The notes: generated from the sequence alone by a model not told the origin. DNA of 37,487 bases from CAYGZC01 sp964354225 (GCA_964354225.1 CAYGZC010000220.1:1-37487), one strand, 5' to 3'. Numbered from the stretch's first letter, positions 1-8,238 are shown. Program-made: numbers and translations.

Positions 1-637
1 TCTATCAATATCAGATTATGAAAATGTTGATTTTTCCAGGCGTGCGCTGTTTCTTTCAAACTCAATTTCATTTACACACGATAACTCACTCTGGGGACCA
101 AGCGGTCCTCTTGATGGAAACAGATTTAATGTCACACTTGCTTACACATCAGATATACAATACTCCAACGCAAACTATTACTCTATTATATTAGATTATC
201 GTCATTACTTCCGCATTGCGAGACGCTCGGCATACGCTGCACGTTTCTGGCTTTTTTACAACGACGGTCAGGAAGCGCGGCGCTTCTTCATGGGCGGAAG
301 CTGGGACTTACGCGGATATCCACGATGGTCTATTCACGGGAAAAAATTATGGCTCACCAGTCACGAATTAAGGTATCCGTTCATAGATCAACTTTCATTA
401 AAGTTTCCAGTTGTTGGAATTACGCTTGTTGGAATCCGGGGTGCACTTTTCTTTGATGTGGGCAATGCTTGGGATAACAATTATGAAGAGACCCTCGGTT
501 CTGTGGGTACTGGAATAAGATTAAATTTGGCGAATGTAATCGTATTAAGATATGATATTGGGAAACGCATCGAAAATAATTTTAAGAAATTGCAATCCAG
601 TCTTTTCCATCAATTTTTCTTTGGTTGGGATTTTTAA
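1..637 (+). CDS. Omp85/BamA-family outer-membrane protein, C-terminal barrel (partial)
   Basis: The reading frame is open from the left edge (first full codon at base 2) to TAA at 635-637, so only the last ~211 residues are present. The visible part alternates polar and hydrophobic residues like outer-membrane beta strands. It carries the Omp85 barrel landmark 'GGSWDLRGYP', followed by 'HELRYPF' and 'GALFFDVGNAW', which match the conserved strand-loop signatures of bacterial surface antigen (BamA/TamA-type) barrels. The protein ends in an aromatic residue (..FFFGWDF), a typical outer-membrane insertion signal. The next gene overlaps the stop (TAATG) and encodes a BamB-like lipoprotein, which fits an envelope-assembly operon. 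The missing N-terminus could be POTRA domains or a propeller/protease domain, since several Omp85 variants share this barrel; this cannot be decided here. Confidence 0.8.
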   Translation, partial: LSISDYENVDFSRRALFLSNSISFTHDNSLWGPSGPLDGNRFNVTLAYTSDIQYSNANYYSIILDYRHYFRIARRSAYAARFWLFYNDGQEARRFFMGGSWDLRGYPRWSIHGKKLWLTSHELRYPFIDQLSLKFPVVGITLVGIRGALFFDVGNAWDNNYEETLGSVGTGIRLNLANVIVLRYDIGKRIENNFKKLQSSLFHQFFFGWDF

Positions 638-1797
638 TGATTCCGACAAGGTTAAAATTAACCATGCTGTTACTTTTGTTCGAACTATGCGGCTGTATGC
701 ATTCCCGGTTGCAGTTATCATTGCCACAGAGAATCGAGCACAATTGGATAATGTATGGCGGAGACGAGGGAAGAAAAAATTTATCACCGGACGTTTTGAA
801 GCCACCGCTTGATTCTCTATGGGAATATGATGCAGAGGCAGGTTTTGGTCCTTCAGCCGCATCTGCAATTGGCGACATCCTGTTTATAGGAAACCTTCGC
901 GGAGAAGTTCATGCGATAAATTTCAGCACGGGCAAGAATGTTGGCTTTTTTGATTTTGGTTCGGCAATCGTCGGCACACCGCTCGTTGACGGTGAGATGA
1001 TGTATGTTGCTTTGGCAAACGATGGAGAAGGATTGATAGCGTATAATTTGGGGAAGGCATCAATTGCTTGGCGAAGTGCTATCGGCAACATTGAAAGCTC
1101 GCCGCTTCTCGTTAGGAATAGGATATACATTACTACACTCGAAGGGAAGTTGATCTGCATCGAGAAAGAAAAAGGAACTAATATTTGGACTTTTGAGATT
1201 TCCGGTGATAGGAAAATGCGTTCTATTCGCTCGTCCCCCGCAAGCGATGGCAAGGTGATTGTTTTTGGTTGCGACAACGGATCATTGTATGCAGTCGATG
1301 TTAATGATGGTCGGTTGCGCTGGAGCGCAAAGACCAGCGCAAGCGTTCTTGCCTCTCCATCCATTCAGGAAGGAAGAGTCTTCATCGGCTCAACCGACAG
1401 CACGTTTTATGCTTTTGATGTTGCAACAGGCAAGCAGTTATGGGCACAAGCGGTGTCAGGAAAAATTAATTCTTCACAAGCTGCAGATAAAAATCATGTT
1501 TATGTTGCAACGGTTAACGGAACGGTATATTGTTTAGCTGTGGATGATGGAAGTATAGTATGGAAAATAAATACAAATGGTGTGATAAATTCTGCACCAC
1601 TTGTTTCCGGCAATACAGTTTACCTTGGCAGCCTGGATAAGACACTATATGCTCTTGATTCGGGATCAGGAGAAATCATCTGGAGATTTAAAACAGGTGG
1701 ACGCATTAAAACGATGCCGGTGATTTCCCAAAAACATCTTTTTATTCTTGCAGAAGATCGATCAGTTGTGGCATTTCAAGAAAGAGTGAATAGATGA
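637..1797 (+). CDS. BamB-like PQQ beta-propeller lipoprotein
   Basis: I place the start at ATG 637, overlapping the upstream TAA by one base (TAATG). An upstream in-frame start at 625 would lie inside the previous gene. The protein (386 aa) opens with a hydrophobic segment ending 'ELCGC', a plausible lipobox, so it is probably a lipoprotein. The rest is a repeated pattern with 'YALD/YAFD..TG..LW' blades: 'VHAINFSTGK', 'LYAVDVNDGRLRW', 'FYAFDVATGKQLW', 'LYALDSGSGEIIW'. This is the PQQ-like quinoprotein propeller seen in BamB (YfgL), a scaffold of the BAM complex, and in many unrelated propellers. No PQQ or catalytic site is evident. Coupling to an Omp85 barrel upstream and a PEGA protein downstream (ATGA overlap at 1794) favours an outer-membrane assembly role, but this is inference. 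Confidence 0.8.
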   Translation: MIPTRLKLTMLLLLFELCGCMHSRLQLSLPQRIEHNWIMYGGDEGRKNLSPDVLKPPLDSLWEYDAEAGFGPSAASAIGDILFIGNLRGEVHAINFSTGKNVGFFDFGSAIVGTPLVDGEMMYVALANDGEGLIAYNLGKASIAWRSAIGNIESSPLLVRNRIYITTLEGKLICIEKEKGTNIWTFEISGDRKMRSIRSSPASDGKVIVFGCDNGSLYAVDVNDGRLRWSAKTSASVLASPSIQEGRVFIGSTDSTFYAFDVATGKQLWAQAVSGKINSSQAADKNHVYVATVNGTVYCLAVDDGSIVWKINTNGVINSAPLVSGNTVYLGSLDKTLYALDSGSGEIIWRFKTGGRIKTMPVISQKHLFILAEDRSVVAFQERVNR

Positions 1798-2603
1798 AAA
1801 AATTTAAATTCCATCTCATCATTCTTTTTAGCCTATTTGATCAATTAGTAGCAACAGCCCAGGTAAACGATTCAACCACGGCAATCAATGGTACACCAGC
1901 ATTATATCAACGGACTGCGACCATTTCTCTTCGAAGTCAGCTTTCAGGTATCAAGGTATTTGTAGATACAATATTTTTTAGAGTTATACCAATCGAGAGC
2001 CAGCTAATTGCAGAGGGGCGCCATATTTTCAGATTCATTCATCCAGACAGTACCAACTGGCTATATCCAGCAATCACAGAAACGGTTGTGATTCATTCGT
2101 CTGAACATCTTGAGCGCACAGTCGAGTTTCCCCATCTCTATTATATAGCATCTAATCCATACGGTGCGACAGTACGATACCACAACACAATTATTGGAAC
2201 AACTCCGCTTATTCTTTCAGCGATACCGGATAAAAATTTAATCACGATGTTAAAAGATGGATTTGAGGAAGTAATAACTGTATTACCAGCCGATGGCAAT
2301 GAAGTAAATGTCGTACTGAAACCATTAAAGAATTTTCCTGAAAGTCGTTCTTCAATATTTCTTAGAAATGATCAGGAAAACAATTCTACTCCAATATATT
2401 TATCATCCGGGACAGCAATTGCAAGCGGTGTTGCGGCGGCATATTTAAAAATCATGGCGGATAGGTATTACCACGATTATCGGCAAACGGGGGATGGGGG
2501 CACTTTAAAACGGGTACGAAAACTCGATATTGCATCTGGCATTTCATTAGCAGTTTCAGAAATCAGCATATTTACGCTATGTTACTTATTCCTTTCTCGA
2601 TAA
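1794..2603 (+). CDS. Exported PEGA-domain protein of unknown function
   Basis: The ATG overlaps the stop of the propeller gene by 4 bases (ATGA). The 269-aa product has a Sec-type signal peptide (residues ~1-22, ending ATAQ). Residues ~105-178 form a PEGA-type beta domain ('SNPYGATVRYHNTIIGTTP' through 'VNVVLKPL'), and a weaker copy seems to lie just before it ('LRSQLSGIKVFVDT...'). The C-terminal ~70 residues contain two hydrophobic stretches ('GTAIASGVAAAYLKIMA' and 'GISLAVSEISIFTLCYLF'), so the protein may be anchored in the membrane. PEGA domains are found on cell-surface proteins and are named for a sequence motif; they do not identify an activity. It closes the three-gene coupled unit that begins with the Omp85 barrel. 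Confidence 0.65.
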   Translation: MKKFKFHLIILFSLFDQLVATAQVNDSTTAINGTPALYQRTATISLRSQLSGIKVFVDTIFFRVIPIESQLIAEGRHIFRFIHPDSTNWLYPAITETVVIHSSEHLERTVEFPHLYYIASNPYGATVRYHNTIIGTTPLILSAIPDKNLITMLKDGFEEVITVLPADGNEVNVVLKPLKNFPESRSSIFLRNDQENNSTPIYLSSGTAIASGVAAAYLKIMADRYYHDYRQTGDGGTLKRVRKLDIASGISLAVSEISIFTLCYLFLSR

Positions 2604-2626
2604 GTAAAAAAAATAGCATAGAAAAC

Positions 2627-2655
2627 TTGACTTTCAACGGCATCCACAGTATATT
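2627..2655 (+). promoter_or_regulatory. Sigma-70-type promoter for the Crp/Fnr gene
   Basis: TTGACT (2627-2632) and TATATT (2650-2655) are separated by exactly 17 bp in the 103-bp gap before the Crp/Fnr gene. The same two hexamers with the same spacing recur at 7623-7651, which makes chance less likely. Confidence 0.6.
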
Positions 2656-2665
2656 AGTTTCAAAT

Positions 2666-2680
2666 TCGAATGATATTCGA
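2666..2680. promoter_or_regulatory. Palindrome between promoter and Crp/Fnr gene (possible operator)
   Basis: TCGAAT-GAT-ATTCGA is a perfect 6+3+6 inverted repeat that begins 10 bases after the -10 hexamer, where a bound protein would block transcription. It does not match the textbook FNR (TTGAT-N4-ATCAA) or CRP (TGTGA-N6-TCACA) boxes. Autoregulation by the adjacent regulator is a guess from position. Confidence 0.35.
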
Positions 2681-2706
2681 GAATAAATCAGAATCAGTTA
2701 AGTAAA

Positions 2707-3444
2707 ATGGAAACGAATATGGACATTCCAAACATATCTCAACCGCCCTTAAGTTCAGAACTTGGCGAGGCGATGGAATTTATCCGCAGTGTACCTGTAT
2801 TTGCAGAAATTGAAGCCTCCGAACTTTCAAAAATTATTCGCGTTGGTGTGCGTAAAAAATATAAAAAGGGAAGTATCATCCTATTAGAAGAAGAGACTGG
2901 CGCCGCATTATTCGTGATCGTCTCTGGAAAAGTAAAAATAGTTCGGACTGATGAAGAAGGTCGGGAAGTCATTCTCTCTATTCTTGGCGAGAATGATTTC
3001 TTCGGGGAGATGTCGATTCTCGACGGTCTCTCACGCTCGGCAAGTGTTGTAGCGCTTACCAAAACAGAGTTATTCATGATACACCGCCGGGATTTTTTGA
3101 AACTTATGCAGGATGTCCCTTCCGTAGCAATCTCGCTCTTGAAAGAAATGACTATGCGTCTTCGAAAAGCTGATTCACAGATAAAAAGCTTGTCGCTGAA
3201 AGATGCAACTGGAAGAGTGGCAAATGTTATCCTACAGCTTGCCGATGATATTGGCACAATCCGCAAAGGCAGAGTGGAAATTGATGAGCTTCCACTTCAG
3301 CAGGATTTAGCGAACATGGCAGGCACTTCGCGTGAGACCATCTCCCGTGTTGTTCACGGTTTCATCAAGAAAGGATTGGTTGAGCTTCGAGGGAACAAAC
3401 TTATCATCAGCGATTATGAGAAATTCAAAAGTTTATTTATTTAA
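2707..3444 (+). CDS. Crp/Fnr-family transcriptional regulator
   Basis: The 245-aa protein has the Crp/Fnr layout. A cyclic-nucleotide-binding-type beta-roll (about residues 30-125) contains 'FFGEMSILDGLSRSASVVA', close to the phosphate-binding cassette of CRP (GE...R.A). A linker helix follows, then a winged-helix HTH_CRP domain (about 165-240) with 'LPLQQDLANMAGTSRETISRV' as the recognition helix-turn-helix. It lacks the N-terminal cysteine cluster of oxygen-sensing FNR, so a small-molecule or nucleotide ligand is more likely than an Fe-S cluster. An alternative in-frame ATG lies at 2725. It has its own promoter (2627-2655) and an adjacent palindrome, so it may regulate itself; targets are unknown. 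Confidence 0.9.
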   Translation: METNMDIPNISQPPLSSELGEAMEFIRSVPVFAEIEASELSKIIRVGVRKKYKKGSIILLEEETGAALFVIVSGKVKIVRTDEEGREVILSILGENDFFGEMSILDGLSRSASVVALTKTELFMIHRRDFLKLMQDVPSVAISLLKEMTMRLRKADSQIKSLSLKDATGRVANVILQLADDIGTIRKGRVEIDELPLQQDLANMAGTSRETISRVVHGFIKKGLVELRGNKLIISDYEKFKSLFI

Positions 3445-3480
3445 ATCATAAGAATAGAACTAACAGAAAAATAATAACCC

Positions 3481-3487
3481 GGGAGGG
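3481..3487 (+). promoter_or_regulatory. Strong Shine-Dalgarno deciding a GTG start
   Basis: GGGAGGG ends 4 bases before GTG 3492. There is no ATG nearby in frame, so this site fixes the start of the PHP gene. Confidence 0.65.
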
Positions 3488-3491
3488 TTGT

Positions 3492-4319
3492 GTGGACGGA
3501 AAAGCAGATCTTCATATACATAGTACTTATTCTGATGGGGCACTGTCTCCATCGGAGTTGATCGATAGAGCTAAGAATGTTGGGTTAAGCGTTATAAGCT
3601 TAACTGATCATGACAGCGTTGGCGGTGTCGAGGAAGCAATAGCAATTGGCAACAAAAAAGGTGTTGAGGTTATTGTGGGTATCGAGCTAAGCGCGTGTTT
3701 TAACGGCTCGGAGATACACCTTCTTGGCTATTTTATGGATCATACAAACAAGGAGTTAATTGATTCACTTGCTGGTTTTCAGGAAGAACGGATGAAGCGC
3801 GCGATGCGCATTATTGGCAAATTAAATAAAATGAACATTCCTCTCGACATCGACTCGGTGCTTGAGCAGGTTAGGGGGGATTCTGTTGGCAGACCTCACA
3901 TCGCTAACGCTTTGGTTAACGAGGGGCATGCCGACTCGTATCATCAAGCATTTACAAAGTATATTGGTAACGGCCGCCCTGCATACGAACAAAAATGGAA
4001 TTTTTCTCCCGAGGATACGATCCAATTGATCAATAAAGCCGGCGGTCTTTCGTTTCTCGCGCACCCGGGGCGTTCTGTTGGAGAAGATTTATTACTCAGA
4101 CTTATTAAAGCAGGGCTTGATGGAATCGAGGTTATTCACCCTCACCATTCTCCTGAACTTGTTCAATACTATCATGGAATTGTAGGCGAATATTTTTTAC
4201 TTGAGAGTGGCGGCTCAGATTTTCATGGTGGACAAAAAGGTGATGATGGTACATTTGGACAATTTGGAATTCTCACTTCGGCAGTTGAAATCATGCGTCG
4301 AAGATTACTTTCTAACTAA
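3492..4319 (+). CDS. PHP-domain metal-dependent phosphoesterase (RNase AM / TrpH-YciV family)
   Basis: The start is GTG 3492 behind a strong Shine-Dalgarno. The 275-aa protein begins with the PHP signature: 'DLHIHSTYSDG' (H8, H10, D15), then 'LTDHDS' (H40, D41), 'GIELS' (E65), and C-terminal 'LAHPGR' and 'GSDFHGG' metal ligands. Together these complete the trinuclear metal site of the COG0613 family. Characterised members hydrolyse 3',5'-nucleoside bisphosphates or trim the 5' ends of structured RNAs (RNase AM). Length and motif order fit that family rather than histidinol phosphatase or the DNA polymerase PHP domain. It sits 47 bp after the Crp/Fnr gene and 38 bp before ribH, probably co-transcribed. 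Confidence 0.88.
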   Translation: MDGKADLHIHSTYSDGALSPSELIDRAKNVGLSVISLTDHDSVGGVEEAIAIGNKKGVEVIVGIELSACFNGSEIHLLGYFMDHTNKELIDSLAGFQEERMKRAMRIIGKLNKMNIPLDIDSVLEQVRGDSVGRPHIANALVNEGHADSYHQAFTKYIGNGRPAYEQKWNFSPEDTIQLINKAGGLSFLAHPGRSVGEDLLLRLIKAGLDGIEVIHPHHSPELVQYYHGIVGEYFLLESGGSDFHGGQKGDDGTFGQFGILTSAVEIMRRRLLSN

Positions 4320-4357
4320 TAACTAATTTTCTTTAATTCTAAAGATATAAACCTCAT

Positions 4358-4837
4358 ATGACAAACATTATTGAAGGAAACCTCTCGGCAGCATCGTATA
4401 AATTTGGTATAATTGTTAGCCGGTTCAACGAATTCATCACAAAGCGTTTGCTCGATTCTGCTCTTGATTGCCTGAATAGGCACGGGGCACCAGAGAAAGC
4501 AATCGATGTTGTGTATTGCCCGGGTGCATTTGAGATTCCTCAGGTTGCACAAAAGCTTGCCCTATCGGGAAATTACAACGCAGTTATTTGTCTCGGTTGT
4601 GTTATCCATGGTGATACTCCACATTTTGAGTACATCGCGAATACCGTAAGTGTTGGAATCAACCGAGTTGCTCTCGAAACGAAAATTCCGATAATCTTTG
4701 GCGTTCTCACAACCGACTCACTTGAACAAGCAATCGAAAGGGCGGGAACAAAGACGGGTAATAGGGGCTGGGATGCAGCGATGACCGCAATTGAGCTGGC
4801 AGACCTCCAGAAGAAAATTTCCAATAAAAAGAAATAA
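4358..4837 (+). CDS. ribH: 6,7-dimethyl-8-ribityllumazine synthase
   Basis: The 159-aa protein is the expected size for lumazine synthase, which condenses 5-amino-6-ribitylamino-uracil with dihydroxybutanone phosphate in the penultimate step of riboflavin synthesis. Recognisable landmarks are 'GIIVSRFNEFI' (substrate-binding aromatic), 'VYCPGAFEIP', 'GCVIHGDTPHFEYI' (catalytic His and phosphate contacts), 'FGVLTTD' and 'AGTKTGNRGWDAA'. No other riboflavin genes are nearby, so ribH is isolated from rib operon partners here. Flavin supply matters to the FAD/FMN enzymes at 30-35 kb, but there is no regulatory link in sequence. Confidence 0.96.
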   Translation: MTNIIEGNLSAASYKFGIIVSRFNEFITKRLLDSALDCLNRHGAPEKAIDVVYCPGAFEIPQVAQKLALSGNYNAVICLGCVIHGDTPHFEYIANTVSVGINRVALETKIPIIFGVLTTDSLEQAIERAGTKTGNRGWDAAMTAIELADLQKKISNKKK

Positions 4838-4862
4838 CACACCGATTGTAAGGTTATATATA

Positions 4863-7139
4863 GTGCGGACGTGCTGTTTGGTTGTGTTGTTGGGTGTAGC
4901 AGTATCTATCTCCATTGGAGGGATAGGTCAATGGAAAACATACACCCCAAAAAGGGAGGTCCGGGCTGTCGCAGTAGATTACAACGACTCGACTTTACTC
5001 TGGGTCGCTACAAGCGGAGGAATGTTTTCATTCCGGCTTACCGATCATTCGTTTAGGGAATATACAACTTCAGAAGAATTGAGAACGATTGATTTAACTG
5101 CTATAACCGTTGATAATCGCGGTGCGGTGTGGATTGGCGCATCGAATGGATTTCTGCATAGATATTTTCCCCCAACCGATGAATGGCAGTACATCTCACA
5201 AATTGCAGAGGATAAATCTCACGGTTCCAGCAAGCGTATTAATGAACTCCACATCGTAAACGATATTCTTTACATTCTATCTGATATCGGGGTTAGCTTA
5301 TTCTCGATTTCTAAAATGATGTTCGGAGATAATTATCTTCATTCGATGGTAACTAAGTCAAAATCTATCGAGATATTTGATCGCAGAATCTGGGTAGCCA
5401 CGGAAAACGGAATCGCCAACACACCCGATACAAATTTGAATCCCTCTGCACCTAATTTATGGCAGAAGCACACAACCGCTCAAGGATTACCATCGAATAT
5501 GGTATCTAAGCTTGGTATATTCAATGATCAGTTGCTAGCGGCAACCACAAACGGGATGGCTTATTTCAATGGAACTTCCTGGAGCACTTTTATCGAAACA
5601 ATGGGGAAAAATATTCTCGGTTTTAAGTCACTGAATGTTTTTGGTCAAGTTAATCAATCTTTGATTTACATTACTCCAAACGAATTGTGGGTATTATCAA
5701 ATGGATCAAGTGCTGTACCTTGTACTCAATTCAGTTACGTCCTAAGTACGATACTTTCTCCTACCATTATTGGAACGGAGACGGCTGGTTTATTGATATT
5801 ACGAGACAGCACATGGTCATCGGTTTTTCCAGCAGGTCCACCATCAACAAGATTTATAGGTATTGCCGTTGATCAAAAAGGTGTTGTCTGGTCAGGGACA
5901 GGTAAAAGTAATGGTTCTGGATTTATGAGTTTTGATGGTAAGAAATGGCGTCTTTATGATAAGCAGCAATATCCGGAATTTAGGTATAATGATTTCTACA
6001 AAATCAATCTCGGTTTGAATAATTCAAAATGGATTATAGGGTGGGGTCCAGGAATAGTTTTGGTAGATGATACAGGGAAAGTAGTGCAAACATTCAATAC
6101 AAAAAATGGAATTCCCTGGTGTATTCCAAATGATCGTGAATACGCAGTAGTTACCGGAGCTGCAGTAGATCAGAATGGTATAACCTGGATAACGAGCCGC
6201 ACTCCACCTGGGGATACAATTCTCATGAAATACAAACAAGACGAAACGTTTGATTACTTAGGGGGATATATTTTCTCGAACAATAACATGCAAAATCCAC
6301 TGAACTTTTTTACCGATGTTGTAATCGATAATTATGGTACAAAGTGGTTTGGAAATTTCACACGATTTGAACCGAAGCCAACCATCGGTTTCTTTTATTA
6401 TAATGAACATTATGCTCTACCGAATACGGTCGGCGGATGGGGAAAATTAACGTTGTCTCCCGATAATGTACGGTGCTTAGCTGTTGATAAAGAGGGCAGC
6501 TTATGGACTGGTTCGGATAAAGGCATTACAATTATTTTTAACACCTCAAATCCGCAAGCCAGCGTTGCGATATACCATCCACTTCAGGATCAAGTTATTC
6601 AGTCAATTGTAGTTGATGCTGTTAATAACAAATGGGTTGCTACGCAGCAGGGTGGTGTATTCGTGTTATCTCCCGATGGGACTTCAATAGTCGAGAGGTA
6701 TACGGTAGAGAATACCGGTGGGAAGCTGCTTGACGATGATATTAATTCTATTGCAATAGATGGGAATGCGGGAACCGTTTATTTTGGAACAGAGAAAGGT
6801 CTTTCATCTCTAACAACTACTACTGTAGTCAATCCCAAACAATCATTCGAAGAAATTACATTTTTTCCGAATCCCCTTTACTTACCTTCGTCTGGAGTTG
6901 GCAGCAAATGCCACGATCAAGTATTGATTGGCGGATTAGTCAGAAGTTCATCAATTAAAATTCTAACAGTCGGCGGTTCCCTCGTCAGAGAAATTCAAAC
7001 CGAGGGAAGCGGCGAGGAATGTTGGGATGGTAAGGACGAGAAAGGGAATTATGTAGCCAGCGGAATATATATTGTGATTGCATTTTCAGAGGATGGCGAA
7101 CAGGTAAGCAAGGGGAAAATTGCGATAATACGAAAATGA
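4863..7139 (+). CDS. PorZ-like two-component-propeller protein with T9SS-type C-terminal domain
   Basis: The frame is open from 4791, but the first 24 codons overlap ribH. I choose GTG 4863 because AAGG (4850-4853) lies 9 bases upstream and the protein then begins with a clean signal peptide (~20 residues, ending near 'ISIGGIGQW'). The 758-aa product has repeated propeller blades with 'DNRGAVWIGASNG', 'DQKGVVWSGTG', 'DKEGSLWTGSDKG' and 'DAVNNKWVATQQG'. Its last ~90 residues are a FlgD-like/T9SS sorting-type domain ('FFPNPLY' ... 'ASGIYIVIAF' ... 'GKIAIIRK'). Length, architecture and the N-terminal 'GQWKTY' resemble PorZ, the surface component of type IX secretion (about 780 aa). A generic secreted propeller is the alternative. 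Confidence 0.65.
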   Translation: MRTCCLVVLLGVAVSISIGGIGQWKTYTPKREVRAVAVDYNDSTLLWVATSGGMFSFRLTDHSFREYTTSEELRTIDLTAITVDNRGAVWIGASNGFLHRYFPPTDEWQYISQIAEDKSHGSSKRINELHIVNDILYILSDIGVSLFSISKMMFGDNYLHSMVTKSKSIEIFDRRIWVATENGIANTPDTNLNPSAPNLWQKHTTAQGLPSNMVSKLGIFNDQLLAATTNGMAYFNGTSWSTFIETMGKNILGFKSLNVFGQVNQSLIYITPNELWVLSNGSSAVPCTQFSYVLSTILSPTIIGTETAGLLILRDSTWSSVFPAGPPSTRFIGIAVDQKGVVWSGTGKSNGSGFMSFDGKKWRLYDKQQYPEFRYNDFYKINLGLNNSKWIIGWGPGIVLVDDTGKVVQTFNTKNGIPWCIPNDREYAVVTGAAVDQNGITWITSRTPPGDTILMKYKQDETFDYLGGYIFSNNNMQNPLNFFTDVVIDNYGTKWFGNFTRFEPKPTIGFFYYNEHYALPNTVGGWGKLTLSPDNVRCLAVDKEGSLWTGSDKGITIIFNTSNPQASVAIYHPLQDQVIQSIVVDAVNNKWVATQQGGVFVLSPDGTSIVERYTVENTGGKLLDDDINSIAIDGNAGTVYFGTEKGLSSLTTTTVVNPKQSFEEITFFPNPLYLPSSGVGSKCHDQVLIGGLVRSSSIKILTVGGSLVREIQTEGSGEECWDGKDEKGNYVASGIYIVIAFSEDGEQVSKGKIAIIRK

Positions 7140-7189
7140 AGTGTGAATTTAATTCTAACCCAAATTGTTCAAATCAGGGACTATCACCG

Positions 7190-7465
7190 ATGGCTGAACT
7201 TGGCACCAATAATGAAAATCTTTTCACGCGAAGGATACGCGCAGGCAAGCGAACTTATTTCTTTGACGTTAAGGCAACTAAATCTGCTAAAGATTATTTC
7301 ATCGTTATCACTGAAAGTCGCCGATTGAGCGACGATAAATTTGAAAAGCATAAACTCTTTCTGTACAAGGAAGATTTTAGAGAATTTTTAAAAACATTGA
7401 CTGAAACAATCAATTTCGTTGGTCGAAATATTCACAGCAAAGAAGGGAAACCCATCGAGGTATAA
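7190..7465 (+). CDS. PUR-family (DUF3276) DNA/RNA-binding protein
   Basis: I favour ATG 7190 because AGGGA (7176-7180) lies 9 bases upstream. An in-frame ATG at 7136 overlaps the previous stop (ATGA) and would add 18 unremarkable residues. The 91-aa protein contains the compact beta-beta-beta-alpha PUR repeat, with 'LFTRRIRAGKRTYFFDVKAT', 'DYFIVITESRR' and 'KHKLFLYKEDFREFLKTL'. This matches the DUF3276 group of Bacteroidetes/Spirochaetes (for example Borrelia BpuR), which bind single- and double-stranded nucleic acids and act as post-transcriptional or transcriptional regulators. The family is typical of FCB bacteria and supports the taxonomic reading of the window. Confidence 0.85.
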   Translation: MAELGTNNENLFTRRIRAGKRTYFFDVKATKSAKDYFIVITESRRLSDDKFEKHKLFLYKEDFREFLKTLTETINFVGRNIHSKEGKPIEV

Positions 7466-7622
7466 CGCTCCCTGAAATTACTAACCGAAGACACTCTTCT
7501 GTTATCTTTAATGTCCTTCTTTTTCTATAGAAGAAATCGAGATATACACATTCCAAATTGAATGTTAGCACGCCCATAAAACAACCGACAGGTCAAAATG
7601 AGCATGGGATCAACCCCACATC

Positions 7623-7651
7623 TTGACTATCGGTCGATTATTTTCTATATT
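7623..7651 (+). promoter_or_regulatory. Sigma-70-type promoter of the yceD-rpmF-plsX-fab operon
   Basis: TTGACT (7623-7628), a 17-bp spacer and TATATT (7646-7651) lie about 60 bp before the yceD start in a 245-bp gap, the longest intergenic space ahead of this operon. The hexamers are identical to those at 2627-2655. Confidence 0.65.
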
Positions 7652-7710
7652 ATTGATGTTTTTGCAGAATCAAGGTGTATTTTCTAAGTAAGGAAGCAGG
7701 TGGAGAAGTT

Positions 7711-8238
7711 ATGAAACGAGTAAAAAACGTAAATGATAAAGTTAAAATTCGGATTTCAGGACTCTCTAACGGACTTCACGAGTACCATTTCTCTGCTGAA
7801 CCAACCGTTATTGGACTGGAAAATAATTTCCAGCAACCGGTGGAAATTGATGCTCAGCTCGATAAAGCTACGCATCAGATATATTTAAAAGCTGACGTAC
7901 AAACATCTGGAAATTTTCAATGTGATAGATGCCTTGATGATTTTGCGCAAGAGTTATCAGCATCATATCGGGTGTTTTATATGTACAATAATAACGAGGG
8001 TGCAAAATTTCCCCCGGAAGAAATACAGTTCATCACCCCAGATACTGTTGATATTGACTTAACGGATGATGTTTGCCAGATGGTTCTGCTTTCGGTACCA
8101 TTAAAACTATTATGCACCGAGGAGTGCAAAGGTCTCTGTCCACATTGTGGTTCAAACTGGAATCATAATTTGTGCGATTGCAAAGAAGAAATTGGTGATC
8201 CACGCTTGCAGGGTCTTCAAGATTTATTACATAATTGA
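7711..8238 (+). CDS. yceD: YceD/DUF177 family protein
   Basis: The frame is open from a GTG at 7675, but ATG 7711 is preferred: GGTGGAG (7699-7705) is 5 bases upstream and the protein then starts 'MKRVKNVNDKVK'. At 175 aa it has the DUF177 layout, with an N-terminal beta-rich half, 'CDRCLDDF', a central acidic 'DTVDIDLTDDV', and the C-terminal signature 'CTEECKGLCPHCGSNWN...CDC'. That cysteine set probably binds zinc. DUF177/YceD sits beside rpmF and plsX across bacteria and has been linked to 23S rRNA/ribosomal large-subunit accumulation. Here it is first gene of the operon, 21 bp before rpmF. Confidence 0.9.
   Translation: MKRVKNVNDKVKIRISGLSNGLHEYHFSAEPTVIGLENNFQQPVEIDAQLDKATHQIYLKADVQTSGNFQCDRCLDDFAQELSASYRVFYMYNNNEGAKFPPEEIQFITPDTVDIDLTDDVCQMVLLSVPLKLLCTEECKGLCPHCGSNWNHNLCDCKEEIGDPRLQGLQDLLHN

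Noticed and set aside
909..1364. Minus-strand 151-codon frame opposite the propeller gene
   Set aside because: It is fully covered by the conserved BamB-like gene; no family-like motif or ribosome site.
2666..2680. Standard FNR or CRP binding box
   Set aside because: The palindrome does not match TTGAT-N4-ATCAA or TGTGA-N6-TCACA, so it is listed only as a candidate operator.
2739..3266. Long minus-strand open frame (175 codons) opposite the Crp/Fnr gene
   Set aside because: It lies wholly inside a clearly conserved gene, is Ser/Arg-rich as expected of antisense translation, and has no ribosome site.
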